Shown here piece after piece: positions 1-7,587 of a stretch of 12,316 nt of DNA. The notes beneath the pieces are model-generated. The model did no database searches. It had not been told where the DNA came from and saw only the letters and a list, made by a program, of their open reading frames with translations. Each line of letters starts with the position of its first letter. Position 1 is the first letter of the stretch. Location: assembly GCA_027596035.1 (NCBI GenBank), contig JADGJA010000698.1:1-12316 (forward strand), read 5' to 3'. The position numbers were made by a program, and so were the translations under genes. The stretch is from Thoreauomyces humboldtii (taxonomy: Eukaryota; Chytridiomycota; Chytridiomycetes; Spizellomycetales; Powellomycetaceae).

Positions 1-365
1 GACGCAAAGCAGAAATCAACATGAATCGTGCATCTAATAATTGTCGCAAACCACAGCCACATCCTCGCTGTCATTGCAAGGATTCGCCGGTGTTCTGCCG
101 TCTGAAATCTTTGCCGTCTGGTACCCCTAGACTCTCAGTTTCTCAGCTGCACGAAGCCCACGGACAGCCTATCCTTGTAGGTTGCCGCCCTTGCCGCGAG
201 CTTGCCGCCGTGGTGACTACTTCCAGCCTCTGGTCCATCTCGCGGTAGCCAGGCCTTTTCATCGTTCGCAGGGTGATCTTTGTTTTCGATGAATAACAAT
301 GGCTGACAGATGAAAAGAAAACGAAGAAGAAACAGATGGCACCGAAACGCGATCCCGTCTCCCCA
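1..365. other. Left-edge spacer, no gene recognised; 3' flank of ADE2
   Basis: No convincing gene in either strand. A plus-strand ATG at 21 opens a 75-codon frame that is Cys/Pro/Arg-rich and resembles no family. On the minus strand an ATG at about 261 opens only a few dozen codons. The segment just left of the ADE2 stop (about 300-365) is the expected 3' UTR and polyadenylation region of ADE2. A gene beginning or ending left of the window cannot be excluded. Confidence 0.5.
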
Positions 366-2102
366 TCAGTACTTCTCCCACCCGACGCTCTCCAGTCTGT
401 CGACCTTTCCCAGGACCTCCCCCTCCTGCTCCTTGAGGTACGCTGCCATGCGATCCCTGTACTCGGGCACGCCGGCGCCCAGGATCCTGACCGCCAACAG
501 GGCCGCGTTCGTGCTGTTGTTGATGGCCACGGTGGCGACGGGCACGCCCCTCGGCATCTGGACGATCGAGAGCAACGAGTCCATGCCGTCGAGGACCTTG
601 AGGGCGACGGGCACCCCGATGACCGGAAGCGGCGTGATGGCGGCGACCATCCCCGGCAGGTGGGCCGCGCCCCCCGCCGCGGCGATCACCACCTTGAGTC
701 CCCGGGCGTGGGCCGTCCGCGCGTAGGCGACCAGACGGTCCGGGGTCCGGTGGGCCGACACGATCGTCACCTCGAAGGTCACCTTGAAGCGGGTCAGGAT
801 CTCGGCCGCGGCCTTCAGGGTGGGTAGGTCCGAGTCGGACCCCATGATGATGCCGACCTCGGGGGTCTGGTGGAGCTTGGAGGGGGTCCCGACCGGTCGG
901 TCGGAGAGGGATGAGGTCGGGTCGGAAAGGATCGTGTCGAGACGGTCGAGGAGGGATCGCATGGTTTGGGCCACCACGGTGATGTGTCCCATCTTTCTGC
1001 CCGCTCTCGATTCCTTCTTCCCGTACATGTGCACGGTGGCGCCCGGTACCGCCAGGGACCTTGTGCAGGGAGCAAGGGTGGCCTCCATGCCTTGCGCGAC
1101 GCCTAGGACGTTGACCATGCCCGCCACGGGAACCTTGAGGTCTGGACTTCCCAAAGGAAGACCTAGGACGCATCGAAGATGCTGTTCGAACTGCGATGTG
1201 TGGCAGGCTTCGGTGGCGTAGTGACCCGAGTTGTGAGGTCTCGGTGCGATCTCGTTGAGAAGGAGTTCGCCACTGTCCAGCAGGAACATCTCGACCCCGA
1301 AGATGCCTACTCCCTTGAGACCAGCGATGGCATCTTCGGCGATCTTCCTCGCGCGTCGTTGGATGTCACCGTCTATTCGGGCAGGCGCGATGGCGACGTG
1401 ACAGATGTTGTCCTTCTGGATGGTCTCCACGCAAGGATAACTGACAATCTCCCCGTCCCTCGACCTCGCCACCATGACGGCCACCTCCTTGACGAAGGGT
1501 ACCATCTTCTCCAAGTAGACTGCAGGTCCACCCTTGACTGCCCCTCCCCCGAGGGACGCTACCGCGTCTGCCACGTCCGCCTCCGTCTTCACAACCCTGT
1601 TCCCTCGTCCGTCGTAAGCCATGGTCTTCGTCTTGAGCATGACAGGGAAGCCGAAAGCTGCAGCACGGATGCCTTCCGCCTCGCTTCCCGGTTCCAGATC
1701 CACGTAGGGAGCCAAAGGGATGTTGGATTCCTCCAACCGACATTTCTGCACGAACTTGTCCTGAATGACTCGGACGAGGTCAGCGGAAGGATGGACCTGA
1801 CAAGCATGCTTCCTTCCTGCCTCCTCCAGGGCGTCGGCGTCCACGTGCTCGATCTCGACGGTCAGCACGTCGCAACGTTGGGCCAGGACGTCGATGGAGG
1901 CGGGGTCCCTGAAGTTTCCGACGACGTGGCCTGGGGTCGTGGCGCAGAGGTCGGTCGCTGGGTTGTTTTCGGCGTCGAGGATGAGGACCTTGACGCCTAA
2001 CCGGTTGGCAGCCTCCACCATCATCCTTCCTAGCTGACCGCCACCGAGGATGCCGAGGGTCTGCTGGCGGGCAGAGTCACCTGTGTTCGTGGTGCTGCTC
2101 AT
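366..2102 (-). CDS. ADE2: Phosphoribosylaminoimidazole carboxylase, PurK-PurE fusion (Ade2)
   Basis: Purine biosynthesis step converting AIR to CAIR; fungal Ade2 joins a PurK-like ATP-grasp half to a PurE-like mutase half, and loss in yeasts gives red adenine auxotrophs. Seen here in 578 aa: the N-terminal nucleotide-binding motif [12 protein letters not shown] at residues 17-28; ATP-grasp core with [12 protein letters not shown] at about 157-168; [12 protein letters not shown] at about 283-294; then the PurE half with [12 protein letters not shown] at about 416-427, SAHRTPDRL at 449-457 and [12 protein letters not shown] at about 475-485. The length is about that of yeast Ade2. The frame is open from 366 to 2129, but 2127-2129 reads GTG on the minus strand; the first ATG is at 2100-2102 with A at -3, so I start there. 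No intron is needed, unlike most neighbours. The stop is TGA at 368-366. Identity is very secure. Confidence 0.97.
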   Translation of the reverse strand: MSSTTNTGDSARQQTLGILGGGQLGRMMVEAANRLGVKVLILDAENNPATDLCATTPGHVVGNFRDPASIDVLAQRCDVLTVEIEHVDADALEEAGRKHACQVHPSADLVRVIQDKFVQKCRLEESNIPLAPYVDLEPGSEAEGIRAAAFGFPVMLKTKTMAYDGRGNRVVKTEADVADAVASLGGGAVKGGPAVYLEKMVPFVKEVAVMVARSRDGEIVSYPCVETIQKDNICHVAIAPARIDGDIQRRARKIAEDAIAGLKGVGIFGVEMFLLDSGELLLNEIAPRPHNSGHYATEACHTSQFEQHLRCVLGLPLGSPDLKVPVAGMVNVLGVAQGMEATLAPCTRSLAVPGATVHMYGKKESRAGRKMGHITVVAQTMRSLLDRLDTILSDPTSSLSDRPVGTPSKLHQTPEVGIIMGSDSDLPTLKAAAEILTRFKVTFEVTIVSAHRTPDRLVAYARTAHARGLKVVIAAAGGAAHLPGMVAAITPLPVIGVPVALKVLDGMDSLLSIVQMPRGVPVATVAINNSTNAALLAVRILGAGVPEYRDRMAAYLKEQEGEVLGKVDRLESVGWEKY

Positions 2103-2519
2103 TTCTTGTGGATTGGTGGTGAGACGCACGGACTATGCCTGAGATGATTCAACCTTCGGCACTCTGCTTGGATAAGGAATCGTGAAGGTATGTCGTGTAT
2201 GAGTGTATGAGTGGATGAGTGTACTGAGGTGCGAGAGAAGATGGTCGACTGGGGAAGATTCTGAAACGCAGCTTTGACGACAGAAAAAGAAACGACTGCG
2301 CATCTCATCAGCATAAAACACCTCATTGCCAGCCGATTCTGCCAAGAGCGCCCTACAAGCATAATGCCTATCAGAATGCGACGATTCGGATGTCTGGATC
2401 CTAGGGGTTATCCAGTCTCCTCGATCAGGATATGCACGATTGGCTCAGCGTACGGGTGCATACCGCCCCGGCGACTGCATTAGAAGGACTATCGGGCTTA
2501 AACAAACCCCGTCCATACT
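2103..2519. other. Spacer between ALDH 3' end and ADE2 start; ADE2 promoter side
   Basis: The 417 bp hold the ADE2 upstream region and the 3' UTR of the aldehyde dehydrogenase, both genes reading leftwards. No coding sequence is supported. I saw no clear TATA box and no TGACTC (the Bas1/Gcn4 core that controls ADE genes in budding yeast). An imperfect 8-bp tandem repeat lies at 2195-2227, about 93-125 nt before the ADE2 ATG. Confidence 0.55.
2195..2227. repeat. Imperfect 8-bp tandem repeat upstream of ADE2
   Basis: Four units of the type gtgtatga occur in a row: two exact, one with a single change (gtggatga), and a last one broken by an inserted base (gtgtactga). It may lie in the ADE2 5' UTR or core promoter. 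A small simple-sequence expansion is the plainest reading. Confidence 0.7.
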
Positions 2520-4288
2520 CTACACTCTAAAGTGGAAGCTCTTGGGCCGCGTCAGATGGTCGAATCTTATGGAGAAACAAAGGTTTCAAGGTAAGTGTCC
2601 CATCCCACGCACCTCCAAACCCTTCCCACACCAGCGTCCGGCGTCATACCCGATAGCCGAAAGCGTAACCCCACGTCCCGAATCCTTGACACCCGTCCAC
2701 GGAAGCGCCGGATCCAGATAATCGCACCGGTTCAGGAACACGGTCCCTGTCTGGATCTCGTCTGCCAGTTCGGCAGCGACCTTTGCGTCCTTTGTCCAGA
2801 TGGATGCCGTCAGACCAAAGTCCGAGTCGTTGATGAGGGAGAGGGCGTGGGCGTCGTCTCGGACTCGCATGATGCCGACGACGGGACCGAAGGATTCTTC
2901 AGTCATCACTCGCATCGAGTGCGTGACGTCGGTTAGGATTTGGGGCGCTAGGTACGGTGTGCCGATCTACATGGATAGGGGATTTGATGTGTGTAAGTAT
3001 GGGATGTGGTTTTGACGGTATGGTGAAGGTGAAGGTCGAGCTTCCGACCTTTGATGCGGTGAACGAGGTCTCCTCAAGATGCGCCTTTGCACCTTTCGAG
3101 ACTGAGAAGGACACGTCAGCAGCAGGAAGTCGAGTGCAGCGCTGGTTCTGTGCGGCTCCGATAAACTCACGGGCATCCTTGACGTGTGCGCGTACGAGGT
3201 CGGCGGATTCCGTGCGAACGAGGGGTCCAAGGTTCGTGTCCGAAGACAGTGGATCTCCGAGCTTGTAGGCCTGCCGAGGAACTTCCGCGTCAGCCAAACT
3301 CACCGCAGGGTATCTGAATGCCTGATCAAACAGGCAAGACGTCTTCGCCGCACCTTTGCAACCTCGACCATCTTCTGTACCAACGCGTCATGGATCTCCT
3401 CATGCACGTAGACGCGCTCGATCCCACAGCAGCTCTGTCCCGAGTTGAACATTGCACCGTCTACCAGGTTCTCGGCAGCGTTGTCCACGTCGGCGTCCCG
3501 TCGGACGTAAGCGGCGTCCTTTCCTCCCAGCTCCAGCCCCACCCCGATGAACCTCTCCGCCGCGATCTTGGCGACCTCTCTGCCGCCGCGAACGGATCCG
3601 GTGAAGAGGACGTGCGCGACGGACGGGTTGCGGATGATGGAGGCGGCCACGTCGTGGTCCACGTGGAGGAACTGGAACACGCCGGTGGGCAGTCCGGCCT
3701 CCTCGAAGGCGGCACCGAAGCGTTCAGCACACGGGAACGTCTGAGGTGCCTGCTTCAGGATGACGGTGTTGCCCGCCAGGAGAGCGGGCACGACGCCGTT
3801 GACAGCGATCAGGTAGGGATAGTTCCATGCCGCAATGACGAACACGAGTCCGAGGGGTTCACGACGGATGAACCGGTGGAAGCCGTCCTTCTTTGGAAGG
3901 GCTGGAACGTCCTTGAGGGATCCTTCCGCGATGGAGATCATGTGACGAGCGCGTTCCTCGAATCCGCGGATCTCTCCGGGAGTCTGGGACTTTGGCCTGA
4001 GGGATAGGGGGAATGTACGTCAAAGCCTCGGTCCTGGGGGAAGCATCTTTGCTAGCCCTACCTGCCCATGAGCCATGAGAGTTCCTCTGCGAGCTCGTCT
4101 TTCCTTGCGACGAAGGCATCGACAAACTTTGCAACGAGTTGGATGCGGGTTGCCAGAGGGGTTGCCCGCCACTTTGGGAATGCTGCTGCAGCTCTGCCCA
4201 CGGCCTCCTTTGCCTGAGCCTCCGACGAGAGTTTTACGGTAGCATGGGCCTTTCCGTTTACTGGTGAGATGATTGTGTACTCGCTCAT
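2520..4288 (-). CDS. NAD(P)-dependent aldehyde dehydrogenase family protein
   Basis: Oxidises an aldehyde to the acid; the substrate cannot be read from sequence. Six exons: 4288-4062, 3996-3354, 3270-3171, 3101-3049, 2966-2650, 2565-2520, giving 1386 nt and 461 aa with all phases matching. Seen: WNYP at about 133-136 and Lys157 in the cofactor site, FTGS at 207-210, general-base Glu231 in LELGGKD, catalytic Cys265 in GQSC, EESFGPV at 364-370, and the C-terminal LTRPKSFH box in the last 46-nt exon. Introns are 65, 83, 69, 82 and 84 nt; two donors are weak beyond GT (GTGCGG at 3353, GTCGGA at 3048), yet each is the only choice that keeps frame and family sequence. The ATG at 4288 begins MSEYTIIS; an in-frame TTG 15 nt upstream is not used. 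The protein is shorter than the typical 480-500 aa ALDH, as in the soluble subgroup often named succinate-semialdehyde dehydrogenase-like. It is divergent from ribokinase. Confidence 0.93.
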
Positions 4289-4565
4289 CGTGCTGGGGTT
4301 CAAGCGTTGGTGTTTGGAGATGCCGCGATGCCAAGGTCCAGGTCATGTTGTCACGTCGAAGGAGGAGGGTGGGTGGTGGCGCAGTCCTTGCTTTGGCTCG
4401 ACTCGACATCAACCTGCACAGCCAACGAGTAGTAGTCACGCGCGTTGGTTGGGGTTGGGTTGGGGGTTGGTGGAGACGGACAGACCACAACCAACCCTCC
4501 TCCAGAAAAAAGGTTCACGGCAAAGCAATCCCCCACCAACTGCTCCCGTCGTTGTTCGTTCAGTC
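4289..4565. promoter_or_regulatory. Shared divergent promoter region, ALDH and ribokinase
   Basis: The two start codons lie head to head, 277 bp apart, so this segment must hold both 5' UTRs and promoters. It contains a G-rich run at 4447-4473 and a small imperfect inverted repeat whose arms are near 4465-4473 and 4485-4492. No TATA box was recognised. Co-regulation of the pair is possible but not shown. Confidence 0.6.
4445..4473 (+). repeat. G-rich TTGG/TTGGG run, possible G-quadruplex
   Basis: G runs of 2, 4, 3, 5, 2 and 2 are separated mostly by TT, so the plus strand could fold a two-tetrad G-quadruplex. The pattern resembles a degenerate telomere-like TTGGGG repeat but is too short and irregular to be called one. 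It lies about 92-120 nt before the ribokinase ATG and about 157-185 nt before the ALDH ATG. Confidence 0.55.
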
Positions 4566-5824
4566 ATGCCCAAGGTCCTCTGCTTCGGATCAGTCAACGT
4601 CGACGACGTCTTCGTGGTCCCTGACATAGTCAAGACAGGGGAGACCATCTCCTCCACGGCCTACACTGTCCACGCTGGAGGGAAAGGTGCCAACCAGAGC
4701 GTGGCTCTCGCAAACGTAACGTCCTACAGAGACGGAGAGGACAAGAGGAGAGAGAGAGCGAGTCGTTTGTGAAGCTGAATCGTCTGTCCCTCTTACAGGC
4801 AGGCGTCGAGGTTCACCATGCTGGAAGGATCGGAAAGGACGGTGTGTGGGTCTCCGACCTCATGAACAAGCACGGCGTGAGGACGGAGCTGCTGACCGTC
4901 GATGAACACAAGGTACCTCTCTCTTGTTCTTTACCATCTCCCATCATGGAGGAACCCCCCTTCTCATCGCAAGTTCTTCGTCTCTCCTCTCCCAGCCCAG
5001 CGGCCGTGCCATCATCCAGGTCAGCACGGCCAGCAACGACAACGCCATCGTGCTGCTTCCCGGGACCAACCACGCCATCTCGCTCGAGGACGCCGACAGG
5101 GCCCTCGCTGCCTTCGAGGCCGGTGACTGGATCGTCCTGCAGAACGAGATCAACATGGACGCTGCCAATCACGTCCTGAAGGGAGCACGTGAGAAGGGTA
5201 AGAGAGTCGTCCCCGTCACCTCACATCACGGACTTCGATGCCAATTCACCTTTTCCCACAACTGTAGGACTCGTCGTGGTCGTGAACCCCGCACCCTGTC
5301 CTTCCGACTTTGTGAAGAGGATCAACCTGGAACACGCCCACATCCTCGTCCTCAACGACAGCGAAGCCGCGTCCATCGCCGGTCAAATCCACTCGTCATC
5401 GACAGCCGCCACCCCATCCTCATCAGACTCCTCCTCACCCGCAGAGGCATCCTCCAGTCTCCTCAAGAGCTTCCCGTCCCTCCGGATGGTGGTCGTGACG
5501 CTCGGATCCAAGGGCGCACTCGTGACGCTCCGTCCTCCCACGGGACAGACGGGAGTCGTGTCCAAGCGGTTCCCCGCTCTTTCGGGCGTCAACCCCGTGG
5601 ACACGACGGGAGCCGGCGACACGTTCGTCGGGTTCCTCGTCGCCACCCTCGTCAAGGGCGTCCAGGAGGCGGGTCCCGACGCCTGGAAGGATTCCGAGTG
5701 GGTGGACAGGGCACTGCAGGCTGGCTGTGCGGCGGGCGGGATGGCTTGCGAGACGGAGGGTGCCATGCCGGGCATCCCGCTTTGGAAGGACGTGGAGAAG
5801 AGGTTGGCGGGTGCCAAGGCGTAA
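4566..5824 (+). CDS. RBK1: Ribokinase
   Basis: Phosphorylates D-ribose to ribose-5-phosphate with ATP, feeding the pentose phosphate pathway and PRPP synthesis; PfkB carbohydrate kinase family. Exons 4566-4715, 4799-4912, 4996-5197 and 5268-5824 sum to 1023 nt, 340 aa, with all phases matching; introns are 83, 83 and 70 nt. Seen: GSVNVDDVF at 8-16 (substrate side), PfkB signature 1 GGKGANQ at 38-44, HAGRIGKDG early in exon 2, VLLPGTN in exon 3, VNPAP at about 161-165, and signature 2 DTTGAGDTF at 267-275 with catalytic Asp273. Near the end EGAMPGIP matches the usual ribokinase tail. A Ser-rich insert at about 198-219 lengthens it relative to the roughly 310-residue bacterial enzyme and the 333-residue yeast enzyme. 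The ATG at 4566 fits the family N-terminus. Its 3' end converges on the ARL3-type gene. Confidence 0.95.
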
Positions 5825-6202
5825 GAGGGACGTGCAATGTTCCCTCCAACCTATCACCCACGGGGGTTTTTTCATCATCTGTAGCTGGCATCTCATCTCA
5901 TTTCATACAATGTTAGACGTATTCTGTTTCTGCATCACGCACAGACAGGAATTCTGGTCGAATCGGTGGTGAACATACACATGGTCCCCTTGTGCGGGTG
6001 AATGACGCCCATCAGCAGTCATTCTGACACTACCTGACTTTGACTAAAGCGAAACCAGAAGAATGCCATCTTGGGGAACGTCGAGACCAAACTGACCACA
6101 ACCGTCCTTGAGAACCACAGGTATAATGACGACCGACCGCCGCCACGGCCAGCCAGCCGAAACGCTCAGATATTTACAGAAGGGATGCCGAAGGATAACT
6201 CT
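5825..6202. other. Convergent 3' spacer between ribokinase and ARL3/ARFRP1
   Basis: Both neighbouring genes end here, so the 378 bp should hold two 3' UTRs and terminators. A T-rich stretch follows the ribokinase stop near 5868-5880. No open frame resembling a protein, no tRNA and no repeat were recognised. Confidence 0.6.
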
Positions 6203-7081
6203 CTAAGTACGAAATATCGGTGGCCGGTTCACCTTGTTCCTCTGCAACCTCAGAAGCAGCCACTCGACCGCTTCCCTCACTCCATCCCTGGGGGAAGATT
6301 CGACACGCGTCAGGGCCATGATTCGGCGCCGCCGGAGAAGGGGGGACAAGAAAAACGTTACCCCTTGAGAGCGGAGACAGGAAGAACCTTGCTGTCCCTC
6401 GCACCGAGCTGCAAAGCGATGGGGTTGAATATCTCCTTGATGTCCTGGACGCTCAGTCCACCGTTCGGCACGTCCTGCTTGTTGGCCAGCATGAGCACGG
6501 GCACGCCCTCGACCGTATCACTCGTCATCACGTTCTCGAACGCGGCCTTGACGTCCTCGACGCGCTCCTTATCGGTCCCGTCCACGACGAACACGATGGC
6601 GTGACATTCCGTGTAGTACTTTTCCCAGATGCTGTGGAGTTCTTTCTGACCGCCGAGATCCCAGAAGTTCAGTCGTAGACTCTGAACGTCGACCTTTCCA
6701 ACTAAAAGGACGGGTGGTTTCGCGAACGAAAAAATTCCACATAGTAAGCCACTCTCTCCGATCTCACACAGGGCGCGAGAAACCTCGCAACGTTTTGGAA
6801 GCAAGCTTTCGCGCACCATTCAGACCGACGGTAGGAGCGATCTTCTCTGGTGGAAGACCCGCGACACCCGAGTACGTCGACTTTATCTTCTCCAGAAGCG
6901 TCTGCACTGGCAGGTTTGTTTTGGACGAACGTCAGAAAGAGGCCGTTGGACTGGAATTTGACTTGGCTGCACGGGTGGGCAAACTGACCGTCTTTCCGGC
7001 ATTGTCCAGCCCGAGGATGATGACGTAGTATTCCTCCTTCTGCGTCCACTGCTTGTACAGCCCGGTGAAGAGGGTGTACAT
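6203..7081 (-). CDS. ARL3: ARF-like small GTPase of the ARL3/ARFRP1 type
   Basis: A Golgi/trans-Golgi GTPase that in yeast (Arl3) and animals (ARFRP1) recruits ARL1 and golgins. Exons 7081-6989, 6901-6817, 6701-6362 and 6287-6203 sum to 603 nt, 200 aa, phases exact; introns are 87, 115 and 74 nt, two with CTGAC branch-like sites. Seen: P-loop GLDNAGKT at 24-31, switch I Thr at about 55 in PTVGLN, WDLGGQ at 73-78, NKQD at 133-136, SAL at 169-171. The N-terminus begins MYTLFTGLYK, very like ARFRP1; there is no Gly2, so it is not myristoylated. In this family an acetylated N-terminal Met directs Golgi targeting through Sys1 (established for yeast Arl3). The C-terminus ends RPPIFRT, also ARFRP1-like. 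In-frame codons upstream reach a GTG at 7120, not used. The symbol follows yeast naming; human ARL3 is a different protein. Confidence 0.95.
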
Positions 7082-7411
7082 TGGGGGGAGTTCTTGCGGG
7101 GACCCCCGTACGAACCGCACGAGTCGATCTCACCGTCTCGCGCCTTCAGCTCTCAGCAACTCTCTGCGTGGCGCAGCTCCTCATCTGTCCCTTTTCTGCA
7201 GGCAGAGAGAGAGACGAGACGGTGACAACACAAAATGGACGAGACTGTGACGGCTGCTGCTTCAACCTCCCAAAAGGTTCTACCGAGCACTGGGACAAGG
7301 GGTCCCGGTGGCTGGCCGGTTGCCTGGTCCCAAGCACCACCAGCCGGCCTCGATCAATCGGCCGGACAGGGTCCGGCCCCCAGGGCCGTCATCCTGGTAA
7401 ATCTGACTCAG

Positions 7412-7445
7412 CTGCTGGAGAACAGGGTCTGCTGGAGAACAGGGT
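7412..7445. repeat. 17-bp exact tandem duplication
   Basis: The unit ctgctggagaacagggt occurs at 7412-7428 and again at 7429-7445 with no mismatch. It abuts the inverted repeat that begins at 7448. Seventeen is not a multiple of three, so it would shift any frame crossing it. Confidence 0.95.
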
Positions 7446-7447
7446 TA

Positions 7448-7552
7448 TCATCGCCCTATTGATAACCTTTCGCTGCTTGTGGGCCAGAGACGTCTCTCAG
7501 ACGTCTCTCATCAAGTGGCCCAACCAGCGAAAGGTTATCAATAGGGCGATGA
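7448..7552. repeat. Perfect 28-bp inverted repeat with 49-nt loop
   Basis: The left arm 7448-7475 is the exact reverse complement of 7525-7552, so a transcript of either strand can fold a 28-bp stem. The loop 7476-7524 adds a further imperfect pairing (gtgggcc / ggccc) and contains an 11-bp tandem repeat. The 8-mer ggttatca lies at 7443-7450, inverted at 7460-7467, and again at 7533-7540, so a second, nested fold is possible on the left. It begins 36 nt past the stop of the unknown gene. Candidate roles are a 3' UTR hairpin, a small-RNA precursor or a remnant of a small inverted-repeat element. No clean target-site duplication was seen and no transposase is present. Confidence 0.9.
7488..7509. 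repeat. 11-bp tandem repeat in the hairpin loop
   Basis: Two exact units of agacgtctctc lie at 7488-7498 and 7499-7509. Each contains the palindrome AGACGTCT, so the loop itself can form small stems or pair between units. Confidence 0.9.
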
Positions 7553-7587
7553 GGTAGATGGTTTCAAGACTAAACCGGTAAAGTCGG

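Larger units (their letters stand above)
7082..7587. other. Structured 506-bp spacer upstream of ARL3, downstream of unknown gene
   Basis: Both flanking genes read leftwards, so this holds the ARL3 promoter and the 3' UTR of the gene at 7588-9094. It is unusually rich in repeats: a GC-rich palindromic stretch around 7344-7365 (CCGGCC / GGCCGG arms), a 17-bp tandem duplication at 7412-7445, a perfect inverted repeat at 7448-7552, and a small stem at 7573-7577 / 7585-7589 that overlaps the unknown gene's stop codon. A plus-strand ATG at 7235 in good context (A at -3, G at +4) opens a 75-codon frame that ends at 7462 inside the inverted repeat; I do not support it as a gene. Confidence 0.6.

Noticed and set aside
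21..248. 75-codon plus-strand ORF at the left edge
   Set aside because: No homology recognised, no neighbour context and odd composition; kept only as a note in the spacer entry.
1179..2000. 273-codon plus-strand ORF opposite ADE2
   Set aside because: It lies wholly antisense to the securely identified ADE2 and has no family features; long antisense frames are common in GC-rich coding DNA.
2103..2129. Nine-residue N-terminal extension of ADE2
   Set aside because: It depends on a GTG start at 2127-2129; the first ATG is at 2102. The same reasoning removes non-ATG extensions of ALDH (TTG at 4303), ARL3 (GTG at 7120) and the unknown gene (GTG at 9193).
3318..4007. 229-codon plus-strand ORF opposite the aldehyde dehydrogenase
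   Set aside because: Antisense shadow of ALDH exon 2, running across its intron boundaries.
4445..4473. Interstitial telomere
   Set aside because: Too short and irregular, and placed between two ordinary housekeeping genes.
5383..5896. Minus-strand ORFs opposite ribokinase exon 4
   Set aside because: They are antisense to a strongly conserved exon with the DTTGAGDTF signature and show no domain.
7448..7552. Calling the inverted repeat a MITE or transposon
   Set aside because: No clean target-site duplication flanks the arms and there is no transposase; with one copy in view a mobile origin stays a hypothesis.
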